A stretch of 33,864 nt of DNA from Opitutaceae bacterium (GTDB lineage Bacteria > Verrucomicrobiota > Verrucomicrobiia > Opitutales > Opitutaceae): assembly GCA_023269565.1 (NCBI GenBank), contig JAHFTD010000019.1:1-33864 (forward strand). Reading direction: 5' to 3'. Each line of letters starts with the position of its first letter. The first letter of the stretch is position 1. Below, piece by piece: positions 10,629-21,057 of the stretch. Made by a program: the position numbers and the translations under genes. A model generated the notes under the pieces. The model saw only the letters and a program-made list of their open reading frames with translations, was not told the DNA's origin and did not search any database.

Positions 10629-10874
10629 CGTGGTGGCGCCGACGGCCAAACACCGTAGGCAAGCCATTACTATCTGTCCTTACTATCCGCGCCAAGCAGA
10701 AAGCTCGGCCCGAGCACCTTCCGCTTGCCGCGCGCGGCAGGTAGCAGCACAACGCCTACCGGATCCTAGCGCTGCCGCCTTGTTCGGTGATTGATCAAAT
10801 GATCAAGGACTGGGCCGATCGTCGGCAGGGAAATTCCAGAGCGAGTAATCGCGTTTGGTTGAGAGGGCGTTCAA
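10629..10874. other. 246-bp intergenic region between the dus stop and glgP
   Basis: No gene is seen here. It must hold the glgP promoter if glgP is not read from dus. Contents include a 7-bp inverted repeat (10791-10806) and GC-rich dyads near 10730-10742. On the glgP strand a pair of near-identical short repeats, GATAGTAA, lies just upstream of the start. A weak box pair on the minus strand (TTGGCG, 17 bases, TAGTAA) ends close to the upstream ATG. None is convincing alone. Confidence 0.3.
10791..10806. promoter_or_regulatory. Perfect inverted repeat TTGATCA-AA-TGATCAA, possible operator
   Basis: This is a perfect 7-bp palindromic pair around a 2-base centre in the dus-glgP gap, about 163 bases upstream of the glgP ATG. 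The size and symmetry fit a binding site for a dimeric helix-turn-helix regulator. No regulator gene is adjacent, and there is no T-run, so it is not a terminator. Confidence 0.35.
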
Positions 10875-11957
10875 TCAGGCCGTCACCGAGTCGAGCGAGC
10901 AGCTTTCGACCGGGGTCTCGCAGTTGGGGCGGGCGATGATGCCTGGATAGGGCTCCGAGGCGAAAAGGCGGGCCGGCTCGGCAAGGAGGTGGCGGTCGCC
11001 AACGGCGAAAAGTTCGGCCTCAGTCATGGCGCGGCGCATGTCGTGCAGGAACGCGCCCTGTGCGTCCACGCTCTGGCCGACAAAGTTCAGGTATTTTTTC
11101 ATCTTGGCGACATGCGCGCCTTCAGGGACGCCGGGTTGCTGGGTCTCGCGGTAGAGCCGGCCGATGTAGTCGCGCACGTCGGCAAGGGTGACGGGCGTCA
11201 CGGGTTGGCCGGCGAGTTTTTCGCGCGTCTGGCGAAAGATCCAGGGATTGCGGATGGCATGGCGGCCGAGCATGACACCGGCGGCGCCGGTCTCAGCCAG
11301 CACGACGGAGGCCTTGTCACCGGAAGTGATGTTGCCGTTGGCCAGCACCGGGCAGCGGACCGTGCGCACGGCCGCAGCAATAAAGTTGTAGTGCACCTCG
11401 CTGCGATACATTTCCTTCACGGTGCGGCCGTGGACGCTGAGGAGGTCGATGGAATGTCGGTTGATGAGGTGGAGAACACGCTCAAAGTTCTCAGTCGAGT
11501 CGAAGCCGAGGCGCATCTTCACGGTCAGGAGGCCGGGCACGGCGTCGCGCAGGGCGCCGAGGAGCGAGTCGATCTTGTCCGGATCGCGCAGGAGGCCGCC
11601 GCCGACGTTCTTCTTGTAGATCTTGGGTGCGGGGCAGCCGAGGTTGAGGTCGATGCCGGCGACGGGATACGGCAGCAGCTCGCGGATGGTGCGGACCATG
11701 TCGGGCACGTGCTCACCGATAAGCTGGGCGAAGACCGGGCGGCCGGTGCGGTTCTCGACGATGGAGCGGAGGATGTGCTTCTCCGGGCGCGACTGGCTGT
11801 GGACGCGAAAGAACTCGGTGAAAAATAAATCGGGCGCGCCGTAGTGAGCGATGACGCGCATGAAAGGCAGATCGGTGACGTCCTGCATGGGGGCCAGCGC
11901 GGTGAGCGGCTGGCCGGGCAGATGTCCGGCGGGGAGGAGGCGGATGGGCGCCGGCAT
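10875..11957 (-). CDS. dus: tRNA-dihydrouridine synthase (Dus family)
   Basis: The 360-residue product is an FMN-dependent enzyme that reduces uridines to dihydrouridine in tRNA D-loops. Visible motifs are LTALAPMQDVTD at the N-terminus, the DLNLGCPAPK segment with the conserved Cys at 108 that acts as general acid, LLTVKMRLGF, LLSVHGRTVKEMY, PVLANGNITS and GVMLGRHAIRNPWIF, in the usual TIM-barrel order, followed by a helical C-terminal tRNA-binding domain. Which subfamily (A, B or C) it represents is not clear from reading alone. It starts 4 bases after the stop of the bifunctional-nuclease-family gene, so both are probably in one transcript. Confidence 0.94.
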   Translation of the reverse strand: MPAPIRLLPAGHLPGQPLTALAPMQDVTDLPFMRVIAHYGAPDLFFTEFFRVHSQSRPEKHILRSIVENRTGRPVFAQLIGEHVPDMVRTIRELLPYPVAGIDLNLGCPAPKIYKKNVGGGLLRDPDKIDSLLGALRDAVPGLLTVKMRLGFDSTENFERVLHLINRHSIDLLSVHGRTVKEMYRSEVHYNFIAAAVRTVRCPVLANGNITSGDKASVVLAETGAAGVMLGRHAIRNPWIFRQTREKLAGQPVTPVTLADVRDYIGRLYRETQQPGVPEGAHVAKMKKYLNFVGQSVDAQGAFLHDMRRAMTEAELFAVGDRHLLAEPARLFASEPYPGIIARPNCETPVESCSLDSVTA

Positions 11958-11961
11958 CGGC

Positions 11962-12432
11962 CTATTGTTCCTCCTCGCCTTTCTGATCCTCCTTCTGCTG
12001 CTTGAGCACGCGCTCGAGGATCTCGGTCATGTCCTCGACGGTCTCGAAGACCTGGCGGGAGACGAAGATCGGGCGCTTTTGCTGGAGGGCGAGGACGATG
12101 GAGTCGCTCGGGCGGGCGTCGAGCTCGAGAAATTTTCGGCCGAGTTCGTTCTGCATGTGGAGAATGACGCGGGCGAAATAGGTGCCGTCGCTGACGTCGT
12201 TGATGATGACACGCTCGAGACTGATGCCGAAGCCGAGGAAGATGTGGCCGATGAGGTCGTGGGTGAGCGGGCGCTCCTTCTTGACGCCATTCATGGTCAT
12301 CGAGATGGCGCTGCCGACGGAGGGATCGACGTAGATGACGAAGGTCTTGGCGTCATTGCCGAGGAAGACGGCGCACCCGTTGGCGGTAGGCATCAGGCTC
12401 TTGATGGAAACTTCGACAACGTCGGGTTGCAT
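11962..12432 (-). CDS. Bifunctional nuclease family protein (DUF151/BFN domain)
   Basis: The 156-residue product starts at MQPDVVEVSIKSLMPTANG. An ATG at 12495 would add 21 residues that look untranslated. The BFN domain is seen in NGCAVFLGNDAKTFVIYVD, LTHDLIGHIFLGFG, VIINDVSDGTYFARVILH and LDARPSDSIVLALQ; the last (ARPSDSIALA-type) motif is the hallmark of the family. The C-terminus is acidic and Gln/Glu-rich (KQQKEDQKGEEEQ). Some members have nuclease activity on DNA and RNA, but the role in most bacteria is unknown. It sits 68 bases after the lpxI stop and 4 bases before dus. Confidence 0.88.
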   Translation of the reverse strand: MQPDVVEVSIKSLMPTANGCAVFLGNDAKTFVIYVDPSVGSAISMTMNGVKKERPLTHDLIGHIFLGFGISLERVIINDVSDGTYFARVILHMQNELGRKFLELDARPSDSIVLALQQKRPIFVSRQVFETVEDMTEILERVLKQQKEDQKGEEEQ

Positions 12433-12500
12433 GAGGGGGAATTTGCGCAGGGGCGGGGAAAGTGCAAGCCGGGCGCCGCTCATCAGAAAAACCACCCGAC

Positions 12501-13343
12501 CTAGAAACCGAGGAGGGCGATGCCCCAGGAGTGGGCCTGCTGGAGGACGGCGGGCTTGTCGAGGATGATGACCTTGCCCGCCTCAAGGGCCGCGGCGGCC
12601 AGGCCGGCCTCGTGCATAGTCTGCAGAGTGCGCAGGCCGAAGACCGGAACATCGAAGCGGAAATCCTGCGCGGGCTTGACGGTCTTCACAAACAGCGCGC
12701 CGTCGGTCTTGAAGGTGCCGGCACGGCGCAGCATGTCGTCGGTGCCCTCAAAGGCTTCGACGGCGAGGACGGTGCCCTTGCGGACGACGCAACCCTGGCC
12801 GATGTCGAGCCGGGCGATCTCCCGGGCGAGATGGATGCCGTGCTGGAGGTATTCGGCCTCGATGGGGAATGTGCCGCCGGTCATCGGGCCGGCGCTGGCA
12901 AGCTGATCGTCGATGAAAGCGCGGGCGTCGAGGAGGGTGACGCCGAGCTTTTCGATCTCGACGGCGATGGCGCCGAAAATGGTCTCGGCATTGCGGCGCT
13001 TGAGGGTGAGGAGAATCTGGGCGGCCTTGAGATCGGGGGTGAGGCCGTGGAAGAGTTTCTTGGGTTTCACCTGGCCGGCCATGAGGGCGGAACCGGCGCC
13101 GAAGTCGCGCAGGGCGTCGAGCATTTTGCCGACCTGGCCGACGTTGAGGGTGACGCGTTCGGTGGCGGGAAAACCGGCGACGAGCGCGGGGGAGGTCTCG
13201 TCGTCCATCGCGATGAGACGGAGCGGCACGCCGGCGCGGCGGATGGCGGCGGCGGTAACCGCCGGATAATCGCCACGACCGGCGATGAGGGCGACGGGAC
13301 GGTCAGCGGAAAAATATTGCGGAAGGAAGGCGGAGAAGGCCAC
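12501..13343 (-). CDS. lpxI: UDP-2,3-diacylglucosamine pyrophosphatase LpxI
   Basis: The 280-residue product hydrolyses UDP-2,3-diacylglucosamine to lipid X and UMP in lipid A synthesis, replacing LpxH in this lineage. Features are the N-terminal PVALIAGRGDYP strand-loop, the VGQVGKMLDALRDFGA helix, AGQVKPKKLFHGLTPD, and the C-terminal domain with VRKGTVLAVEAFEGTDDMLRRA, VKPAQDFRFDVPVFG and LEAGKVIILDKP, all in family order. The frame is open far upstream, but that part is basic, Pro/Arg-rich and overlaps the end of the tyrosine-kinase gene. I chose the GTG at 13341-13343, nine codons before the first conserved block. No ribosome binding site is visible, so the start is uncertain by a few codons. 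Presence of lpxI supports a lipid-A-containing outer membrane. Confidence 0.92.
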   Translation of the reverse strand: MAFSAFLPQYFSADRPVALIAGRGDYPAVTAAAIRRAGVPLRLIAMDDETSPALVAGFPATERVTLNVGQVGKMLDALRDFGAGSALMAGQVKPKKLFHGLTPDLKAAQILLTLKRRNAETIFGAIAVEIEKLGVTLLDARAFIDDQLASAGPMTGGTFPIEAEYLQHGIHLAREIARLDIGQGCVVRKGTVLAVEAFEGTDDMLRRAGTFKTDGALFVKTVKPAQDFRFDVPVFGLRTLQTMHEAGLAAAALEAGKVIILDKPAVLQQAHSWGIALLGF

Positions 13344-13426
13344 GGCGGAAGAGTGGGGAAGTCGGCGGGAAGAGGGAAGAAGGAAGAAATCGGGCGGACG
13401 GTGGCATATCGTCCGGTGCGGGCCAA

Positions 13427-13454
13427 GTAAAAGGCCGCACAAAGTGTGCGGCCT
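13427..13454 (-). terminator. Rho-independent terminator of the EPS operon
   Basis: A perfect 10-bp stem (AGGCCGCACA paired with TGTGCGGCCT, 13432-13441 and 13445-13454) has a 3-base loop. On the minus strand it is followed by TTTTACTT. It lies 23 bases after the stop of the tyrosine-kinase gene and before lpxI, so it should separate the EPS transcript from the lpxI-bfn-dus transcript. Confidence 0.8.
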
Positions 13455-13477
13455 CGGGCGAGCGCAGGTGGCGCGGC

Positions 13478-15655
13478 TCAGGACTGGGCGCCGTAGTATT
13501 TCTTGTAGCTGCGGTAATAGCGGTAATTGCTGTAATACTCGATGCGGCGGGGCGAGAGGCCGTTGAGCACGACGCCGAGCAGGGTGTTTTTCCCCTCCCG
13601 AAGTTGTTTGATGTAGAGCCGGATGTGTTTGCGATAGGCGCGGTTGAAACGGCACACGTAGATAATCTCGTCGGTGCGGGAGGCGATGAGCAGGGAATCG
13701 GTGACAGCGCCCATCGGCGGGGAGTCGATGACGATCAGGTCGAAGTGATGCTTAAGTGACTCGATGAGCTGACCGAAGACGGGTTTCTCAAGCAGCTCGG
13801 TCGGGCTCTTGGAGCGACCGCCGGAACGAAGAAGGGAGAGATTATCGTCGACCTTGGTAATGCCGAGGGCGGGATCGGCGAATGGATCGGAGGTAAGCTT
13901 GGCGCCGGCCTCGAACCAAGCCATAAGCCCGACTTCATTGGTGAGCTTGTAGTGGCGATGCAGCATCGGCCGGCGGAGGTCGCAGTCGAGCAGGAGCACG
14001 CGCTTGCCGTGGCGGGCGAAGGAGGCCGCGAGATTGCAGCAGATCATCGTTTTGCCCTCGCCGGGAATGGTGGAGGTGACGAGGATGGATTTTGGGAAAT
14101 CGAGCTGCGACTGGATCTTGACCGCGCTGTAGACGCTGAGGAAGGCCTCGGAGCCGGGCGTGGTCTTCTTGCTGGTGACGAGAGAATGCTTCTCGGAGTC
14201 GGGCACGTCGGCCAGCTCCGGAATGATGCCGAGGAGGTGGACGCCGATGAAGCCTTCGACGTCCCAGGCGCTCTTCACGCGGTCGTCGAGAAAACTGAGG
14301 CCGATGGCGATGCCGCAGAAGACGAGCACGCCGATGCCGGCGCAGGTTTTGGCGATGTTGCGGATGTTGGGGGCGTAGGGCGAGCCCGCGGGCAGGGCGC
14401 GGTCGAGCGGCTTGACGGGGATGTTCTCAAGGTTCTTGGCGGTGGTGGTCTGGTTGAGGCGGTCGAGGATCTGGATGTAGTTATTCTTGGCGACCTGGGC
14501 CTGGTTCTCGAGGCTCTTGAACTCCACGGAGAGCTCGCCGAGGCGGAGCTGGTCCTTCTCGGCTTCGCGGTATTCCCGCTCGTAGGACTGCTCGGAGTCG
14601 GTGACCTTGGAGAATTGGGTGCGCAGATCGGCGATGGCCTGCTCGATGTTTTTGGTGATCTGCTGGGTGACGACCTCGATGGCGTTGGCGAGGTCGATCA
14701 TCTTGGGATGACGCTCCAGGTAGCGTTCGCTGAGAATGGCTTGGTTCTTAGTGAGGTCGGCCAGCTGGGTTTTCAGTGCCTCCATATTGCCGTATTTGAC
14801 GATATAGGAGACCTCGAGGAGATTGCCACCCGCGCTGCGGAATTTCTCAATCTGCCGGAGAAGAACCTCGAGGTTGAGGCGGTCGAGCCGGACGGCGGTG
14901 AGGGCGGAGTTGACGGCCCTAAGGCGGTCGGCAACGATGTCGACGCTGGCGGAAAGGGAGACGAGGTTGTGCCGGCGTTTGTATTCCTGCAAACGGGCCT
15001 CGGCCGCCTCGGATTCCTTGCGCAATTCCTCGGCACGGGTGCGGAGATAGTCCACGGCGAACTCATTCTTGCCGCCAACGTTCTCGATGAGGTAGCGCAT
15101 GAACTGCTCGACGCCGCGGTTGGCGATGAGGGCGGCGCCGTCGGGATCGCGGTTCTGGACGGTGATATTAATAAGAAAGCTGTTGCGAATACTTTCGGCG
15201 CGGAAATTGCCGAGCAGAGAGGCGGCGGTGGGCGGCTGGGCACCTGGCGCCAGGTTTTTCAGATAGGGACGCTGGAGCAGTTTGATCTCCTCCGGGGTGA
15301 GGGACTGGACGATCATCGTGCGCAGGCGGCTGCTGTTGAGGATTTGGATGTAAGTGCCGAGATCCATCTCGGAGCGGACGGAGGGATCGACCACCTGCTC
15401 GTTAAGGACGATCCGCTCCGCGCGCTCAAACTGCAGCGTGGCCTGGCTCTGATACATGGGGATTTCCTGCGCCTGGTAATAGCCGACGGAGACGGCGACC
15501 AGCAGGGCGATGGGCAACCCGAGCCAAAGGCGCTCGCGAAGGATCACATAATAATCACGCAGGGTGCGGCGCTCGACGATCTGCTCGTCGTTGCCGTGGA
15601 GAGAAACAGGTGCGGGCTTGCCGCCGGCCGGAGAGGAGGGGGTCAGATTGGACAT
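13478..15655 (-). CDS. Wzc-like polysaccharide co-polymerase and tyrosine autokinase (BY-kinase)
   Basis: The 725-residue inner-membrane product starts at MSNLTPSSPAGGKPA; the frame is open upstream but overlaps the wza-like gene. A Wzz chain-length domain has TM1 at about 43-62, a long periplasmic coiled-coil region (about 170-420) and TM2 near 440-458. The cytoplasmic kinase domain carries Walker A (STIPGEGKT, about 528-536), the second Walker motif LLLDCDLRRP and Walker B LIVIDSPP. The C-terminal tail is a tyrosine cluster with eight Tyr in about 20 residues (IEYYSNYRYYRSYKKYYG), the known site of autophosphorylation in this family. Cycles of phosphorylation control polymer length and export. 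It is the last gene of the FecR-barrel-Wza-Wzc operon and is followed by a terminator. Confidence 0.95.
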   Translation of the reverse strand: MSNLTPSSPAGGKPAPVSLHGNDEQIVERRTLRDYYVILRERLWLGLPIALLVAVSVGYYQAQEIPMYQSQATLQFERAERIVLNEQVVDPSVRSEMDLGTYIQILNSSRLRTMIVQSLTPEEIKLLQRPYLKNLAPGAQPPTAASLLGNFRAESIRNSFLINITVQNRDPDGAALIANRGVEQFMRYLIENVGGKNEFAVDYLRTRAEELRKESEAAEARLQEYKRRHNLVSLSASVDIVADRLRAVNSALTAVRLDRLNLEVLLRQIEKFRSAGGNLLEVSYIVKYGNMEALKTQLADLTKNQAILSERYLERHPKMIDLANAIEVVTQQITKNIEQAIADLRTQFSKVTDSEQSYEREYREAEKDQLRLGELSVEFKSLENQAQVAKNNYIQILDRLNQTTTAKNLENIPVKPLDRALPAGSPYAPNIRNIAKTCAGIGVLVFCGIAIGLSFLDDRVKSAWDVEGFIGVHLLGIIPELADVPDSEKHSLVTSKKTTPGSEAFLSVYSAVKIQSQLDFPKSILVTSTIPGEGKTMICCNLAASFARHGKRVLLLDCDLRRPMLHRHYKLTNEVGLMAWFEAGAKLTSDPFADPALGITKVDDNLSLLRSGGRSKSPTELLEKPVFGQLIESLKHHFDLIVIDSPPMGAVTDSLLIASRTDEIIYVCRFNRAYRKHIRLYIKQLREGKNTLLGVVLNGLSPRRIEYYSNYRYYRSYKKYYGAQS

Positions 15656-15662
15656 GGGGAAA

Positions 15663-16283
15663 TTAGATAAGGCGCTCGGGGATATAGACGATGTCGCCGG
15701 CTTGGAGCAGGAGAGTATTATCCTCAATCTTGTTCCCCTTCTTGCCCTTGATGACGTTTTCAACATCGACGACGAAGACTTTCTTGGTGCCGTCGGGGAA
15801 GACCCGCGTGATGGAGACCGTGGTGCCCTTGCCGATATCGGTGATGCCGCCGGCCTTGGTAACCAGTTCGACGACCGTGAAGGTTGACTCAATGGGCAGA
15901 GCGTAACGGCCGGGGTTGCGGATTTGCCCCTGGATGGAGACTTCGCGTGCGGCGTAGTCCTCAACACTGACGGTCACTTGGGGTGCCCGGAGGTAGCGTC
16001 CTTCTTTGTAGGCGCCTTGAATGGCCTCCTGCGCCTGCACCACGGTCAGTCCGCCGAGATTGATTTCCCCGATCAGGGGAAGGTTGATTTTTCCCCGGGC
16101 ATCAATACGGGCCATCGTCGTCAGGTCGTCCTCCTGATAGACACTGATGCGAACACGGTCGGCGAGGGTCAGCGTGTGGACGTAGTTTTTCTTGGAGTCG
16201 GGCGACTGGGCTGCGGAGTTGGACTGGGCCGAGAGGGAGCAGGCCAGCAGCAAACCGAGGATCAGGTGGGAAAGATTTTTCAT
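15663..16283 (-). CDS. Wza-like polysaccharide export protein with SLBB domain
   Basis: The 206-residue periplasmic/outer-membrane product has a signal peptide, MKNLSHLILGLLLACSLSAQS. LLAC is a near-lipobox, so it may be a lipoprotein like Wza, though cleavage after SAQ is also possible. A polysaccharide export domain covers about residues 35-115 (YVHTLTLADRVRISVYQEDDLTT, GKINLPLIGEINLGGLTVVQAQEAI). An SLBB domain follows at about 118-205 (VSIQGQIRNPGRYALP, GGITDIGKG, LLQAGDIVYIPERLI). It is shorter than E. coli Wza and lacks the C-terminal helix that forms the outer-membrane pore, so the barrel protein encoded just upstream may supply the pore. Its stop is 7 bases before the kinase gene start. 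Confidence 0.93.
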   Translation of the reverse strand: MKNLSHLILGLLLACSLSAQSNSAAQSPDSKKNYVHTLTLADRVRISVYQEDDLTTMARIDARGKINLPLIGEINLGGLTVVQAQEAIQGAYKEGRYLRAPQVTVSVEDYAAREVSIQGQIRNPGRYALPIESTFTVVELVTKAGGITDIGKGTTVSITRVFPDGTKKVFVVDVENVIKGKKGNKIEDNTLLLQAGDIVYIPERLI

Positions 16284-16289
16284 GGGAGT

Positions 16290-17456
16290 CTAGAAACGGC
16301 TGGAGATATCTATGGAGTAACCGGAACGCTGGAAGTCCGAATTGCTGAGGGTGGAGCGATTGCGAAGGAAAGAATAATTCCCACCGATCTTGAGGTGCTC
16401 ATTGAAGGTGAAACGGGCGCCAACATCCCAAGTGAAAAACTCATCGCGGCGGTGCGGGCCGATGCGGTTTAGAAATTGGTTGCGCCCAGAGCCCGCGCCG
16501 GCATCGACCTCGAATCGTCGCGTAAACACGTAAGTGGCGCGAATGGTTGCCACTAAGTTATCGACGTTATCGGCGGTCGCGGTGGTCATGAAATCCCGGG
16601 CAACCTGGCCGTGGACCGTGAATTTGCGAGTGATATTCCAAGTTAAGGCGACAACCGAACTCAAGTGACTGAAAGTATCGGAGCCGTTGCCCAGGTTGGG
16701 GTATTGATAGCCGGAGCTGACCATGCTGTCGCGGTATTGATAGCCGAAGCGGACCGTGCCGTTGAGCTTCGGGAGCAGGCCGCCGGAGGCACCGAGACTG
16801 AAAGTATGATCGTGGGCGGCGGTGTGGTAGGTGGTGCTGGAATCACGATACTGGTAGCCAGCAAACAGGTCTAGTTTCGAGGTAAAGACGTAGAAGAGAT
16901 CGAGCCCGGCGGTATAGTCGGTATAGTTGGCGAAACTGAAGAGATCCTCATAGCGCCGGTGGATGTAGCTGGATGCAAAGGTCGCATAGAGATGATCGTT
17001 GATGGGATACTTGATGTTCAATCCGAGTGGATAGCTCCAGGATGTAGTGCGCTGATTCACCGCTCCGTCGGCGCGGCTGATGCGAAAGGCATTGAGAGTG
17101 AAAGCTCCGGTGGTGCGGCCACTAGTCTTGTTGAGTTCGAGGTAGAAACTCGGATTGTTGGAGGATTCGTGGTGGAGGGAGCCGAAACGCTGAAAATCGA
17201 CAACGAAATTTGCGTTCACGGCGATGATGCCAGCCCGGCGCTTCAACTCCATCCCGATCCGGGCGGTGGTGCTGTAGTCGCCCCGCGCCACCGCATTGTA
17301 GAAGACATTGGAGTCATAGCCAAAGGTAACGGACCCGAAGACGAACACCTGGTTGCGTGATCCATCGATGTTCAAGAGCGCCCCGGCTTCCGGAGGGCGG
17401 CCTAGCCAAACGGAGAGAATGGCCACGATCCCAAGTAGTTTATGTGCGGAGCCCAC
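16290..17456 (-). CDS. Outer-membrane beta-barrel protein of the EPS operon
   Basis: The 388-residue product starts from the GTG at 17454-17456, 13 bases after the FecR gene stop. The longer open frame overlaps that gene and is not coding. A signal peptide (VGSAHKLLGIVAILSVWLG, cleavage perhaps after EAGA) is followed by about 16 alternating, aromatic-rich strands with short turns, such as VFVFGSVTFGYDSNVFYNA, LDLFAGYQYRDSS and GTVRFGYQYRDS. The chain ends in Phe (SGYSIDISSRF), the outer-membrane assembly signal. Related barrels lie next to EPS export genes in many Gram-negatives, and an outer-membrane conduit or surface attachment role is inferred from context only. It lies 6 bases before the wza-like gene. 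Confidence 0.82.
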   Translation of the reverse strand: MGSAHKLLGIVAILSVWLGRPPEAGALLNIDGSRNQVFVFGSVTFGYDSNVFYNAVARGDYSTTARIGMELKRRAGIIAVNANFVVDFQRFGSLHHESSNNPSFYLELNKTSGRTTGAFTLNAFRISRADGAVNQRTTSWSYPLGLNIKYPINDHLYATFASSYIHRRYEDLFSFANYTDYTAGLDLFYVFTSKLDLFAGYQYRDSSTTYHTAAHDHTFSLGASGGLLPKLNGTVRFGYQYRDSMVSSGYQYPNLGNGSDTFSHLSSVVALTWNITRKFTVHGQVARDFMTTATADNVDNLVATIRATYVFTRRFEVDAGAGSGRNQFLNRIGPHRRDEFFTWDVGARFTFNEHLKIGGNYSFLRNRSTLSNSDFQRSGYSIDISSRF

Positions 17457-17469
17457 AGATCGGCAGCGC

Positions 17470-18315
17470 TTACCCGCCGGGTTGGATGCGATCAGGACTG
17501 ACAATAAGGCCGGTCGGCATTGCCATCGGAACCGTGGGATTGGCGATGATCTGTGTCTCACCACCATTGCCTGTGACATCATTCCCGGTCTCGAATGAGA
17601 CGGTTTTTTTGGCGTTGCAGGCGACGGCGACGCGGTCGTCCAGACTGCTGAGGAGGTCTTTGTCGATGGGGCTGACCGTGATAGTTGGTGGAGAATCTGC
17701 CGTGCCGGCCCGCACCACGGCCTGCTCGCCCGGGTGGAGGATGGTGCCACCGACATCCTTGCTGCCGGAACGCACGGTGACGTCGCCCTCCAGAAGATAA
17801 ACTATGGTTTCCTCGGCCGTCACTTGCATTGCGACCTTCTGGCCACGGATGTTGATCGAGGCTTGGGGGGTCGAATAGATCATCGAGGTGCCTGACACCA
17901 GCTGACTGGTGCAGATGCCGACAAAGCCTTCGGCGATGAACACGTCACTTTGCGAGATGGAAGGTTCGGCCTCGGCGTTGTTGCGATCCGGCTGGAAAGG
18001 TTCCTGCACGAACCGGTCTATTTCCACGCGGGTATTTGCATCGATATACATGCCCGTGCCGTTGGAGTAGACGAATGCATCATAAGCCTCTCCTTTAGTT
18101 TCGATGATGGTTCCCGGGGCATCAAATGCCGAGGCCTGTTTGGGTTCGTAGATTCTTCCCCCGGTTTGAATGGTTCCCTTGCCCTTGGACTCAGCAAGAA
18201 AGAGTTTGCTGGTGGGGCCCTTTTTTTTGCCGAGTTGCAATTGCGCGTAGGCCCCGCTCGGAAATATCAGTGCGAACGTGAATAATGCAGCGAGGATTTT
18301 ATGGGTAGCTTTCAT
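17470..18315 (-). CDS. FecR-domain periplasmic protein, first gene of the EPS operon
   Basis: The 281-residue product starts at MKATHKILAALFTFALIFPSGAYA|Q, a clear signal peptide. An ATG nine codons upstream is also in frame, but the extension would precede the signal. A FecR domain covers about residues 65-205: TIIETKGEAYDAFVYSNGTGMYIDANTRVEI, then SISQSDVFIAEGFVG, STPQASINIRGQKVAMQV and the VYLLEGDVTVRSG/LHPGEQAVVRAG strands. There is no N-terminal cytoplasmic domain or mid-protein membrane helix of the kind needed to act as a sigma-factor regulator, and no ECF sigma gene is nearby. It is therefore a fully exported FecR-fold protein, probably structural or sensing polymer. Base composition of this gene and the barrel gene is visibly lower in GC than that of their neighbours. 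Confidence 0.87.
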   Translation of the reverse strand: MKATHKILAALFTFALIFPSGAYAQLQLGKKKGPTSKLFLAESKGKGTIQTGGRIYEPKQASAFDAPGTIIETKGEAYDAFVYSNGTGMYIDANTRVEIDRFVQEPFQPDRNNAEAEPSISQSDVFIAEGFVGICTSQLVSGTSMIYSTPQASINIRGQKVAMQVTAEETIVYLLEGDVTVRSGSKDVGGTILHPGEQAVVRAGTADSPPTITVSPIDKDLLSSLDDRVAVACNAKKTVSFETGNDVTGNGGETQIIANPTVPMAMPTGLIVSPDRIQPGG

Positions 18316-18371
18316 GGTAACGACGCAGATAATCACCGTCAAAAATAACGGGTATTCTTTTCGTAAGCTGT

Positions 18372-18400
18372 ATTTAATTAGGGTATAACCCCTATTTCAA
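18372..18400 (-). promoter_or_regulatory. Promoter candidate for the FecR-barrel-Wza-Wzc operon
   Basis: On the minus strand TTGAAA (18395-18400), a 17-base spacer and TTAAAT (18372-18377) form a good sigma-70-type promoter in an AT-rich gap between leuS and the FecR gene. Transcription would start near 18365 and leave a leader of about 50 bases. The spacer holds the small dyad AGGG-GTTATA-CCCT, which could bind a regulator. Confidence 0.55.
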
Positions 18401-18435
18401 GAAAAATGCCAGCATGAATAATTATTCTATTTACG

Positions 18436-21015
<2,580 letters not shown>

Positions 21016-21057
21016 ATGAAACCCGCCACTTTGCGGGAAACAGCATCACCGTCAATC
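21016..21057. promoter_or_regulatory. Very short divergent spacer between leuS and the HtrA gene
   Basis: Only 42 bases separate the two divergent start codons. An in-frame ATG for the protease directly abuts the leuS ATG at 21016. At least one of the two promoters must therefore lie inside the other gene, or the promoters overlap. I see no confident -35/-10 pair in the spacer. Confidence 0.35.

Noticed and set aside
13344-13655. 104-residue upstream extension of LpxI
   Set aside because: It overlaps the tyrosine-kinase tail and the terminator hairpin, and its Pro/Arg/His-rich sequence is unlike LpxI.
13952-15670. 572-codon plus-strand frame opposite the Wzc-like gene
   Set aside because: The true gene is the kinase on the minus strand with Walker motifs. 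The antisense frame has the biased composition of a GC-rich shadow.
17470-18315. FecR protein as an anti-sigma regulator of an ECF sigma factor
   Set aside because: It begins with a signal peptide, has no cytoplasmic anti-sigma domain, and no sigma gene is nearby.
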